Below are positions 1 to 5,784 of a stretch of DNA of 9,245 bases, one piece after another. This DNA is from CAZJAD01 sp964543855 (GTDB lineage: Bacteria; Electryoneota; RPQS01; DYHQ01), in the NCBI GenBank assembly GCA_964543855.1, contig CAZJAD010000092.1, positions 1 to 9,245 of the forward strand, written 5' to 3'. The notes beneath the pieces are model-generated. The model did no database searches, had not been told where the DNA came from, and was given only the letters and a program-made list of their open reading frames with translations. The position numbers and the translations under genes are program-made. Within the stretch, counting starts at the first letter, position 1; every line of letters starts with the position of its first letter.

Positions 1-75
1 GGCCGGGTTCGACACGGCGGGCTATTTTCTGAATATCCGGGATAACCACCAATGATTTTATTATAGGAGTGTGAA
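1..75 (+). other. Window edge: leader of trpB2, possibly the end of an upstream gene
   Basis: This short stretch precedes trpB2. The reading frame starting at base 2 stays open for 17 codons and stops at TGA 53-55, so it could be the C-terminal end of a gene lying before the window; its residues end RDNHQ and I do not recognise them. If real, trpB2 would begin about 20 bases after that stop and be an internal operon gene. A well-placed Shine-Dalgarno sequence, AGGAG at 65-69, lies six bases before the trpB2 ATG. No convincing promoter is visible. Confidence 0.3.
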
Positions 76-1368
76 ATGAAGCAACTTCGAGCCGCGGTCC
101 TACGACCGGAGGAATTGCCGAAGAAGTGGTATAACATTCAACCCGACCTGCCTGAGCCGCTACCGCCACCACGAGGTGACGAACAACTCAAGTCGTTGCC
201 GGAGTTGATGATTGGCGAGTGTCTCAAGCAGGAGTTTTCGACCGACCGATGGGTTGATATTCCTGAGGAACTGCAGCAGATTTACATCCAAGCCGGGCGG
301 CCACGACCTCTGTATCGCGCGCTCAATCTCGAGAAGGCGCTCGGAACACCCGCGAGAATGTATTACAAGTCGGAGTTCTACAGCCCGACAGGAAGCCACA
401 AGGTCAACACGGCGCTGGCACAGGCGTTCTACGCCCGGGAAGCGGGTCTTGAGCGACTGACAACAGAGACGGGAGCGGGTCAGTGGGGCACGGCGCTTTC
501 CTATGGTTGTGCGCTGATGGGATTGAAATGCACCGTCTATTGGGTTCGAGCGGTTTATCGTTGGAAGCACGATCGCCGGAATCTGATGCAAATGTACGGC
601 TCAGAAGTTTTCGCCAGCCCGAGCAACCGGACGAAGGCCGGCAGGGAACTCTATTCGAAGGACCCGGAACATCCCGGCTCGCTGGCTATCGCCATATCGG
701 AGGGTTTGGAGGCTGCCGGGCACGACAACAAGGTGGCCTATACTTTGGGATCCGTCCTCAATCATGTCCTAATGCACCAGACGATTATCGGCCTGGAAAC
801 GCAGAAGCAGTTCGAAATGTTCGGAGATTATCCTGATCTCGTGATCTCCTGCCTGGGTGGCGGCAGCAACTTCGGCGGTTTCGCGATTCCGTTCTTGGGC
901 GATGTGCTGACGAAGGGAAAGAAGATCAAATTCATCGCGGCCCAGAGTCAAGCGGCACCGAACCTGCAGGGTGTGTATCGCTATGACTACGCGGACCATG
1001 CGGAGATTACGCCCGAACTGATGATGTACACGCTCGGTCACAAGACCGACTTCCCACCTATCAAGGGCGACGGGCTGCGCTATCATGGCTGCTCACCCAT
1101 CATCAGCTTGTTGCGAGATAAGGGCTACATTGACACGATCGCTTATCCCGCCGATGAGAAGTATGTCTTCGAGAGAGCGCAGCAGTTCCTGCGCGTGGAG
1201 GGATTCCTGCCCGCTCCGGAATCGGCTTATAGCGTTGCCTGCGCGATAGACGAAGCGCTCAAGTGCAAGGAGAGTGGCGAGGAGAAGTGTATCGCCTTCA
1301 ACATCAGCGGTCACGGCTTCCTTGATATGGTCGGCTTCAGCGTCGTCCTGGGGTTGACGATGGATTAG
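76..1368 (+). CDS. trpB2: Tryptophan synthase beta chain, TrpB2 type
   Basis: This PLP-dependent enzyme condenses indole with L-serine to give tryptophan in the cytoplasm. The 430-residue length and N-terminal extension fit the TrpB2 subfamily, which is longer than classical TrpB (about 400). The PLP lysine is K109 in the GSHKVNTA motif. E131 lies in ETGAGQWG, the catalytic glutamate region. The phosphate-binding loop is GGGSN at 261-265. The C-terminal PAPES (379-383) and SGHGFLDM (411-418) motifs are also TrpB2-like. The ATG at 76 has AGGAG six bases upstream. No trpA or other trp gene is in view, which is usual for TrpB2; some TrpB2 proteins act without TrpA or salvage indole. The stretch around 288-299 (AAQSQAAPNLQG) departs from the usual VEPxACPxLTxG motif, with Gln290 where Glu is expected. 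The assignment to the beta-chain fold is firm; the exact substrate is less certain. Confidence 0.9.
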   Translation: MKQLRAAVLRPEELPKKWYNIQPDLPEPLPPPRGDEQLKSLPELMIGECLKQEFSTDRWVDIPEELQQIYIQAGRPRPLYRALNLEKALGTPARMYYKSEFYSPTGSHKVNTALAQAFYAREAGLERLTTETGAGQWGTALSYGCALMGLKCTVYWVRAVYRWKHDRRNLMQMYGSEVFASPSNRTKAGRELYSKDPEHPGSLAIAISEGLEAAGHDNKVAYTLGSVLNHVLMHQTIIGLETQKQFEMFGDYPDLVISCLGGGSNFGGFAIPFLGDVLTKGKKIKFIAAQSQAAPNLQGVYRYDYADHAEITPELMMYTLGHKTDFPPIKGDGLRYHGCSPIISLLRDKGYIDTIAYPADEKYVFERAQQFLRVEGFLPAPESAYSVACAIDEALKCKESGEEKCIAFNISGHGFLDMVGFSVVLGLTMD

Positions 1369-1430
1369 GCGGAGCGACGAAGCGCACTGCCGTGCGGCGT
1401 TACGTGGATACACTTCAATCAGGTCCAAAA

Positions 1431-2198
1431 ATGGATTTGAAATTCAGGGATAGATTCTTGTCGCGGTGGCGGAAGTATTTTGATGGGGCGGCGCTGCCGA
1501 TTACCTTTGAATACACGAATGATGAGCGCGATGCGGAGCTTGTGACGCAAGCGAGAGGGGCGAGTTGCTTCATGGACTCGCTCAGAGAGGTCTTTGAGGG
1601 CACGTCACTACGATATTCCGCAGAGTCCTTCCGTTGCGAAGGGGGAAAGCATTATTCGGGCTTCAGCGAGCATTTGCACGTGGATATTGCGGATTTTCTT
1701 TCGTGCGGCAAGCCGGGAATGAAGGGCGAGCGCTACAAGAAGACGCCGGAGATTGCGGCGAAGGCGATTGCGCAGGTGCCGTGGCGTGCCGCGACGACGA
1801 AGTACATCGTCTTCAAACGATGGGATAAGCTCGGTGAAGCCGACAATCCCGAGATCGTCATCTTCTTTGCCACGCCCGATGTGCTTTCTGGTCTGTTTAC
1901 GCTCGCAGGTTTCGACGAATCGGATGCGACCGGAGCCACCTCTGCGCCCTTCGGTTCGGGCTGCTCGCAGATCATTCAATATCCTTACGCGGAGAAACTG
2001 TCTGGGCGCCATCGTGCGATTCTCGGCTTGTTTGATGTCAGTGCGCGTCCTTATCTGCCGGACAATGCCCTCAGTTTCGCTGTTTCTACCGAGAAATTCG
2101 CGCGCATGGTCGAGAACATGGACGAGAGCTTTCTCATCACTTCTTCGTGGGCGGCGGTGAAGCGGCGAATCGTGCAAAGTGGAATCTCGGGCGGGTGA
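1431..2198 (+). CDS. DUF169 family protein
   Basis: This 255-residue soluble protein has no known function. It resembles the DUF169 family in the order of its motifs: an N-terminal SCFMDSL segment (45-51), a CEGGKHYSGF segment (69-78), a KYIVFKRWDKL...NPEIVIFFATP core (124-149), a GCSQII segment (177-182) and a DVSARPYLPDNALSFAVS segment (202-219). Four cysteines (46, 69, 92, 178) sit mostly in the conserved segments, which could mean metal or cluster binding; that is inference. I prefer the ATG at 1431 because family similarity begins after it. An in-frame GTG at 1392 would add 13 unconvincing residues. Ribosome binding at 1431 is weak (AGG at 1421-1423). The gene follows trpB2 by 62 bases without a terminator and is probably cotranscribed. 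Its stop codon lies inside the first palindrome of the following repeat cluster, so the last two residues (GG) are encoded by the repeat. Confidence 0.75.
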   Translation: MDLKFRDRFLSRWRKYFDGAALPITFEYTNDERDAELVTQARGASCFMDSLREVFEGTSLRYSAESFRCEGGKHYSGFSEHLHVDIADFLSCGKPGMKGERYKKTPEIAAKAIAQVPWRAATTKYIVFKRWDKLGEADNPEIVIFFATPDVLSGLFTLAGFDESDATGATSAPFGSGCSQIIQYPYAEKLSGRHRAILGLFDVSARPYLPDNALSFAVSTEKFARMVENMDESFLITSSWAAVKRRIVQSGISGG

Positions 2199-2340
2199 CA
2201 CACCCGCCACGGCGGTCACATCGCCGCGAGGGGTGAGGGCACCCCTCGCAGCGCATAGAAGGGTCGGTTGCAACCCCCGATTGAATCGGGGGCGACGACG
2301 CATACTGTAGGGGCGGTTCTATGACCCGCCCTTTGTTTTT
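2190..2340. repeat. Cluster of palindromes (REP/BIME-like mosaic)
   Basis: At least five inverted repeats stand nearly end to end. (a) GGCGGGTG 2190-2197 pairs with CACCCGCC 2201-2208 around a 3-base loop. (b) GGCGGT 2211-2216 pairs with ATCGCC 2220-2225 with one wobble. (c) GCGAGGGGTG 2226-2235 pairs perfectly with CACCCCTCGC 2240-2249 around AGGG. (d) A 19-base palindrome spans 2274-2292, with CCCCCGATT facing AATCGGGGG, preceded by the 10-base palindrome GGTTGCAACC at 2266-2275. (e) A terminator-like hairpin lies at 2311-2331. The cluster fills the gap between two convergent genes and runs into the DUF169 stop codon. The density and G-rich arms resemble repetitive extragenic palindromes seen in many genomes; whether these units recur elsewhere cannot be judged from this window. 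Confidence 0.7.
2311..2340 (+). terminator. Intrinsic terminator of the trpB2-DUF169 unit
   Basis: GGGCGG at 2311-2316 pairs with CCGCCC at 2326-2331 around a 9-base loop and is followed at once by a T-rich run (TTTGTTTTT, 2332-2340). The polarity fits termination of plus-strand transcription leaving DUF169. No T-run follows the stem on the minus strand, so it should not serve the convergent membrane gene. Confidence 0.7.
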
Positions 2341-2350
2341 GTTCGCGTGA

Positions 2351-3010
2351 TTATGTCGGCTTGCGCAGATGGCGGGCGCTGTGAATGTAGGCGATGATGT
2401 AGAGGATATCGCCGATGATAAGAAGGCCGTAGAGGTAAGGCTGGGGCCATTGGAAGTGAAGTGTGGCGGGCAGGTCGTGCATGAAGGAATAGAGGAGGAT
2501 TCCGGTCGACGCGAACACGAGGATCCAAGCGAGGCGCGACGGCCGAAAATCGAGACCTCGCGCATGAAGGCGAATGATGGCCAGCCCGATGGCAATCATA
2601 ATGACTGCGATCGAACAGGGCGCAATGACCGGGCCGATCCAAGGCAATGGCAACAGAAAGAGAATGTCCCAGTCAAAGAGCGATGCTGGCCAGTTCACGA
2701 AGATTTTGAGCCACAGGTAGTAGGTGATGTCCCACACGCCGAACGCGAGGAGGAAATACGCGAAACGCTCCCAGAAGCATCGGCCCGCGAGCGTTCCCAC
2801 CGCGCAGAGCATGATCACCGTGGCGGCTTCGCGAGCCAGTTCGACGACGAATGTCGTCAAGTCGATGAGCTTCAGGGGAAAGCCAAAGCCCTCGGGATAG
2901 TAGAGCTGCCTCAGATACACAACGATGGCCGCTTCGACGACGGCCATCGCAACACTAAACAGAACAACCCAAAGGACTCTTCGAGGCTCTCTTGCAGAGG
3001 CAGGTGACAT
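2351..3010 (-). CDS. Six-helix integral membrane protein of unknown function
   Basis: This 219-residue hydrophobic protein is not one I recognise. About six membrane segments can be drawn: 12-33, 52-74, 82-102, 122-146, 160-177 and 191-210. The first is preceded by an Arg-rich cytoplasmic-type N-terminus, and the protein ends in a basic tail (ARHLRKP), giving an N-in, C-in topology if there are six helices. Charged residues lie in or beside helices: E26, E57, R60, E61 and D94. A tryptophan/aspartate-rich stretch (WDITYYLWLK 93-102, then FDWDILF 112-118) sits between helices 3 and 4. No signal peptide, transporter signature or nucleotide-binding motif is seen. The ATG at 3010 starts five bases after the CutA stop, so it is the last gene of a tight operon and is probably translated by coupling, since no good Shine-Dalgarno is visible. 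Confidence 0.7.
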   Translation of the reverse strand: MSPASAREPRRVLWVVLFSVAMAVVEAAIVVYLRQLYYPEGFGFPLKLIDLTTFVVELAREAATVIMLCAVGTLAGRCFWERFAYFLLAFGVWDITYYLWLKIFVNWPASLFDWDILFLLPLPWIGPVIAPCSIAVIMIAIGLAIIRLHARGLDFRPSRLAWILVFASTGILLYSFMHDLPATLHFQWPQPYLYGLLIIGDILYIIAYIHSARHLRKPT

Positions 3011-3015
3011 CAGTA

Positions 3016-3354
3016 CTAACGCGCTCGCGATTGTAGTTCCTGATGCATCCAGTTTCGATAAGGGAGTGAGATCTGGTCTGGTGTGAAGGTGAGCATCTCG
3101 GGCACTTCGAAGGGATGAAGAGATGAAAAGCGGGCTTCGATGGCACTCAGATTTTTGGGCGTCGTCTTCAGAAGGACGACGGTCTCTTGCTCTTTGCAGA
3201 GTTCACCCTGCCAGTAATACTGCGAAATCGCTCCCGGCAGGGCTGAGCCGCAGGCGACGAGGCGCTCTTCCACCAGCGCCCGCACGAGCGTGAGTGCCGC
3301 GTCCATGTTGGGCAGGGTTGTCATGAGAATCACTTCATCGCGGCACTTTTCCAC
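3016..3354 (-). CDS. cutA: Divalent-cation tolerance protein CutA
   Basis: This is a small CutA1-family protein of 112 residues, the usual family length. The family forms very stable homotrimers with a ferredoxin-like fold related to PII signalling proteins. It is genetically linked to copper tolerance in E. coli, but its molecular role is still debated. Visible family motifs are the VACGSALPGAISQYYWQG segment (33-50), ETVVLLKTT (57-65) and HPFEVPEML (80-88). The residue usually Asn in the first motif (VN or ACxN) is Ser37 or Gly36 here. The start is GTG at 3354: AGGAGG at 3363-3368 lies eight bases upstream. The open frame continues upstream without stops, but that part is only the shadow of the preceding gene. 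The start overlaps the rubrerythrin-like gene by 20 bases, implying translational coupling. Confidence 0.9.
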   Translation of the reverse strand: MEKCRDEVILMTTLPNMDAALTLVRALVEERLVACGSALPGAISQYYWQGELCKEQETVVLLKTTPKNLSAIEARFSSLHPFEVPEMLTFTPDQISLPYRNWMHQELQSRAR

Positions 3355-3769
3355 GACCGGTTCCTCCTTCGGACGCCCCGCCATAGGACTCCAATTGTTT
3401 CGTGAAGCGCTCTTCGTGAGCCTTTGCGGTCTTTGCGGCCGCGTCGAACACTTTGGCGATTTCGGGAAAGCCCTCTTCGCGAGCCGTTTTGGCGAAATCG
3501 GGATACATCTGAGCCCATTCGTAGCGTTCGGCAATCGCGACCGCCTTGAGATTTTCGGCGGTTTTTCCGATGCCGTCGAGCATTCTGAGCCACTGTTCCG
3601 CGCTCTGCCGTCCATGCTCGGCAGTCTCACTGAGGAGGGCGTGACATTCCGGCTCACCTTCTTCCTCTGCGGCGCGGGCAAAACAGAGGCATTTCAGGTA
3701 AGCCAATGTCTCACCAGTGAAAGCTGCCATCAAATTGCGCTCAGTCTTCGTCCCTCTGAGCTTCTTCAT
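3335..3769 (-). CDS. Rubrerythrin-like ferritin-fold protein with incomplete diiron site, no rubredoxin domain
   Basis: This 144-residue protein matches the N-terminal four-helix domain of rubrerythrin along its length: MKKLRGTKTERNL at the start, GE at 19-20, ERYEWAQMYPDFAKTAREEGF at 81-101 and AHEERF at 117-122. Rubrerythrins are cytoplasmic diiron peroxidases of anaerobes and microaerophiles. Aligned by eye to the D. vulgaris protein, ligands E20, E94 (here E81), E97 (E84) and the last His (H118) are kept. The first ExxH ligand pair (E53, H56) is Gly53 and Ser56, and the bridging Glu before the last His (E127) is Ala115. The C-terminal Cys4 rubredoxin domain is absent; the protein ends in a Gly-rich basic tail. 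Normal diiron peroxidase activity is therefore doubtful. ATG 3769 is chosen over an upstream in-frame start because similarity begins exactly there and GGAGG (3780-3784) is suitably placed. It is the first gene of the operon with cutA and the membrane gene. Confidence 0.8.
   Translation of the reverse strand: MKKLRGTKTERNLMAAFTGETLAYLKCLCFARAAEEEGEPECHALLSETAEHGRQSAEQWLRMLDGIGKTAENLKAVAIAERYEWAQMYPDFAKTAREEGFPEIAKVFDAAAKTAKAHEERFTKQLESYGGASEGGTGRGKVPR
3361..3370 (-). promoter_or_regulatory. Shine-Dalgarno that fixes the cutA GTG start
   Basis: On the minus strand the bases read GAAGGAGGAA, near-perfect anti-16S complementarity. The AGGAGG core (3363-3368) lies eight bases before GTG 3354. 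It is inside the coding region of the upstream rubrerythrin-like gene. It decides the cutA start against the much longer open frame. Confidence 0.75.
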
Positions 3770-3925
3770 TTGGTTTCCCCCTCCATCTGGACTACAGGGT
3801 CGCAGTGACAATTCAGAACACTCACGACAGACAGTGGTATTGTCGGCGTGGAGAGCAGAACAGCCGAGGTACCGTTGAATCGGATCGCCCCGGCTGCTCC
3901 ATGAGTGCGAGCCAACCGCTGGGTG
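3770..3925. other. Intergenic spacer between HU and the rubrerythrin-like operon
   Basis: Both flanking genes are on the minus strand. I see no strong promoter and no stem followed by a T-run. A weak imperfect inverted repeat lies at about 3860-3902, read on the minus strand as GAGCAGCCG facing CGGCTG and then CTC after a five-base bulge, without a U-tract. Whether HU transcripts read into the rubrerythrin-like operon cannot be decided from sequence. Confidence 0.4.
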
Positions 3926-4198
3926 TTATGCCACAGCATCCTTGAATTCCTTCCCCGGGATGAAGCGCGGGACCTTCTTGGCGGGAATCTGGATCGCCTG
4001 GCCCGTGCGTGGGTTGCGTCCCTGGCGGGCGGAGCGCTCCAGCATCGCGAAGGTCCCAAAGCCGACAAGTGTCACCTTGTCTCCGTCGGAAACCGAATCT
4101 TTGATCGTGTCCAGAATTGTGTCAAGCATCTCCTCGGAAGCGCGCTTGGTCTGTCCGGTCTTGGCCGCCACAGCCTGGACCAATTCCAACTTGTTCAT
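3926..4198 (-). CDS. hup: DNA-binding protein HU (HU/IHF family)
   Basis: This 90-residue nucleoid protein is standard length for HU. It dimerises and bends DNA non-specifically, compacting the chromosome and assisting replication, repair and transcription. Visible features are the N-terminal helices (MNKLELVQAVAAKTG, 1-15), the GFGTF turn (46-50), the beta-arm with GRNPRTG (60-66) carrying the intercalating proline P63, and the C-terminal PAKKVPRFIPGKEFKDAV (72-89). HU rather than IHF is favoured by the general sequence pattern and single-gene context, but the IHF subfamily is not excluded. ATG 4198 has an excellent GGAGG (4205-4209) six bases upstream. It is transcribed alone or as first gene from a strong promoter at 4380-4408, after a leader of about 175 bases. 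Confidence 0.93.
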   Translation of the reverse strand: MNKLELVQAVAAKTGQTKRASEEMLDTILDTIKDSVSDGDKVTLVGFGTFAMLERSARQGRNPRTGQAIQIPAKKVPRFIPGKEFKDAVA

Positions 4199-4373
4199 TA
4201 CAATCCTCCTCGATTACTCCGGAGTCTATTGTAGCAGACTCGTTCTCGACATCATGCGGCACGGAATCGCCCGAGGACGCGAGCCAAAAAGTGACGGACT
4301 CCTCCTGCACAGGGCTCCGAAGAGCCTGTTCTGTGAAGGCTCGGCGACTCAATATGCTACATTCTTTGAATTT
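4199..4373 (-). other. Long structured 5' leader of the HU gene
   Basis: If the promoter at 4380-4408 is used, transcription starts near 4373, giving about 175 bases of untranslated leader. Read on the minus strand it holds a hairpin at 4309-4329: GGCTC, a UUCG tetraloop and GAGCC, extended by ACA/TGT after one bulged base. Further down, GACTCC (4221-4226) lies just before the HU Shine-Dalgarno. It could pair with GGAGTC at 4297-4302 (6 bp), or its CTCC with the Shine-Dalgarno itself (4 bp). A second AGGAGG-like sequence near 4300-4305 has no start codon behind it. No open reading frame or known riboswitch is recognised. Confidence 0.45.
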
Positions 4374-4379
4374 GCACAC

Positions 4380-4408
4380 ACTATAGGAAATTTTCAGCTA
4401 AATGTCAA
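4380..4408 (-). promoter_or_regulatory. Sigma70-type promoter of the HU gene
   Basis: On the minus strand a perfect TTGACA -35 box (4403-4408) is separated by exactly 17 bases from TATAGT (4380-4385), one mismatch from the -10 consensus. The spacer is A/T-rich. This is the strongest promoter visible in the window, as expected for an abundant nucleoid protein. The predicted start of transcription is about 4373. Confidence 0.8.
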
Positions 4409-4496
4409 GAGAAATCTGTATTATTTTGGTGACAAACCGACGATCCTATGGCAGGGCACGGTGGCGCGTTTGTCGCCCGATACGGGATGGAACGAC

Positions 4497-4524
4497 TTGA
4501 TTTTCAAGCAGTTTTTTGTATATT
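4497..4524 (+). promoter_or_regulatory. Probable promoter of tsaE-tsaB
   Basis: TTGATT (4497-4502) and TATATT (4519-4524) are spaced by 16 bases and include a T-run. Transcription would start near 4531, leaving a leader of about 137 bases before tsaE. It is divergent from the HU promoter about 90 bases away. The stretch 4531-4667 shows no other gene, only a small 5-bp stem (ACCGT/ACGGT, about 4536-4551). Confidence 0.5.
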
Positions 4525-4655
4525 TCAGGAGGGAAACCGTTCCGGTACGGTAAGGCGGTCTTCGGCGCTCACGCACAACACTGCGACTATTGCGCCGCAG
4601 TCGACAGATTCCTCGATGCACAGGCAATCACACACCGCACCGGAGCGGAAGAATC

Positions 4656-4667
4656 GAGGGGTGGCTG
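4656..4667 (+). promoter_or_regulatory. Shine-Dalgarno placing tsaE start at TTG 4668
   Basis: GAGGGG at 4656-4661 lies six bases before TTG 4668. No ATG or GTG occurs in frame between the upstream region and the start of family similarity, so this ribosome site with TTG is the best-supported start. Confidence 0.5.
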
Positions 4668-5120
4668 TTGCTACATCGGGTTGGCGAACGAATCATCACG
4701 CACTCACGCGAAGAAACGATTGCGTTTGGGAAGACTTTCGTCTCGGAACTTCAGCCGGGGTCAATCATCGCACTCGTGGGACCTCTGGGTGCAGGCAAGA
4801 CGACTCTCGTTCAGGGCTTCGGCGCCGGACTCGAAGTCCGTGAGGCAATCACGAGTCCGGCGTTCAACTACCTGTTCGAATACAGCGGGCGCCTGCCCCT
4901 CTACCACGCCGATCTTTACCGTATCGAAAGTGCACGCGAGTTTCTTGCCCTCGGACTCGATGAGTATTTCGATCGCGAAGGCATCTTCGTCATCGAGTGG
5001 GCTGAGCGGATTGCCGGCATTCTTCCGCCTTCGACGATCACGATCCATCTGCGCCCTCTTGGAGAGGGTGATGTACGGGAGATAACTGTTCGCCAAGGAC
5101 CGCCTGATGCAACCCGATAG
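4668..5120 (+). CDS. tsaE: tRNA t6A biosynthesis ATPase TsaE
   Basis: TsaE is the P-loop ATPase that works with TsaB and TsaD in making N6-threonylcarbamoyladenosine at position 37 of ANN-decoding tRNAs, in the cytoplasm. The product is about 150 residues from the TTG start, the usual family size. Motifs seen are Walker A GPLGAGKTT with K44 (38-46), TSP (62-64), the Y-H-x-D-L-Y-R segment (79-85) with D82, and IEWAER (109-114). TTG 4668 is chosen from its Shine-Dalgarno. An upstream TTG at 4590 would add 26 residues unlike the family. The stop overlaps the tsaB start by 14 bases, so the two t6A genes are translationally coupled. No tsaD or tsaC is in the window. Confidence 0.9.
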   Translation: MLHRVGERIITHSREETIAFGKTFVSELQPGSIIALVGPLGAGKTTLVQGFGAGLEVREAITSPAFNYLFEYSGRLPLYHADLYRIESAREFLALGLDEYFDREGIFVIEWAERIAGILPPSTITIHLRPLGEGDVREITVRQGPPDATR

Positions 5121-5784
5121 GAGTTTGCTTACACTCGCGCTGGACACCTCCAGTGTCTTCACGCTCTTCGGTTTCGTACAGGGAGACACCCTGTTGGCCG
5201 AGCAGAAGTCCCAGGCACCTCTTCAGATGCGCGATCACCTCCCGCATCAGCTTCAGGGATTCCTGCGGGCAAACGAAGCGGCTCATGGAGCCATTGGCGC
5301 CATCGCGCTGGCCATTGGACCCGGCTCATTCACGGGTCTGCGCGTGAGTCTCGCACTGGCCAAGGGCATCGCGTACGCGCGGGGGATTCCCGTTTGGCCT
5401 GTGTCATCACTGAAAGTTCTGGCGGCCAATGCTCAAGGATTCGACGGCACGATTGCCACCGTTATCCCGGCACGGAAGGGGGAATGCTATTTGGGTCTCT
5501 ATGACGGCGAGGAGCTGCTTCCCGTCCACGAGCCGGTTTGCATTGACTACGCCGAGCTGGAGACTCATGTGCCGGAAGATGCGGTACTGCTTGGGCCTGC
5601 GGTAGCTGAATTGCCTTCAGAGACTCGCGAGAGGCTAGCCGCTCCACTCTCGCGTGCGCACTCGGATCATCACGCCCCCTCGGCTTTCCGTCTGGCCCTG
5701 CTGGCCCGGATGGAATGGCAAGGAAGAAAAGCCCCCGACCTGGATTCGCTCTCGCCTCATTATCTCAAAGAATTTCCCGCTTAA
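5107..5784 (+). CDS. tsaB: tRNA t6A biosynthesis protein TsaB
   Basis: TsaB is the ASKHA-fold partner (YeaZ) that binds the TsaD catalytic subunit and scaffolds the TsaBDE complex for tRNA t6A37 formation. The 225 residues fit the family. Seen are the N-terminal LALDTSS (10-16), the diagnostic IGPGSFTGLRVSLALAKG (70-87), VWPVSSLKVLA (96-106) and PARKGECYLGLY (121-132), the equivalent of the D-A-R-x-x-E-V-Y motif. The C-terminal half is variable, as usual. ATG 5107 overlaps the end of tsaE by 14 bases. A PxYL-type ending (HYLKEFP) is also typical. It is the last gene of the unit and faces an envelope protein gene across a repeat-containing gap. Confidence 0.93.
   Translation: MQPDRSLLTLALDTSSVFTLFGFVQGDTLLAEQKSQAPLQMRDHLPHQLQGFLRANEAAHGAIGAIALAIGPGSFTGLRVSLALAKGIAYARGIPVWPVSSLKVLAANAQGFDGTIATVIPARKGECYLGLYDGEELLPVHEPVCIDYAELETHVPEDAVLLGPAVAELPSETRERLAAPLSRAHSDHHAPSAFRLALLARMEWQGRKAPDLDSLSPHYLKEFPA

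Noticed and set aside
59..64. TATTAT as a -10 box for trpB2
   Set aside because: It is 12 bases from the ATG and adjoins the Shine-Dalgarno, and no -35 box is visible at the right distance.
1383..1396. Small hairpin CGCAC/GTGCG after trpB2 as a terminator
   Set aside because: The stem is only five base pairs and has no following T-run, so trpB2 and DUF169 are taken as one transcript.
2190..2340. Palindrome cluster as a CRISPR array
   Set aside because: The palindromes differ from each other in sequence and spacing, with no constant repeat or regular spacers.
2369..3007. Long plus-strand open frame opposite the membrane protein gene
   Set aside because: It gives a highly charged protein with no family resemblance, the expected antisense shadow of a hydrophobic gene.
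3355..3681. Upstream extension of the CutA reading frame to about 221 residues
   Set aside because: The extra residues are basic and unlike CutA, lie entirely over the rubrerythrin-like gene in another frame, and a strong Shine-Dalgarno marks GTG 3354.
4527..4533. AGGAGGG resembling a ribosome binding site before tsaE
   Set aside because: No start codon follows at a usable distance, and it sits at the predicted transcription start, so it would hardly be in the mRNA.
4516..5085. Plus-strand open frame overlapping tsaE in another frame
   Set aside because: TsaE motifs are clear in the competing frame, and this one has no recognisable domain.
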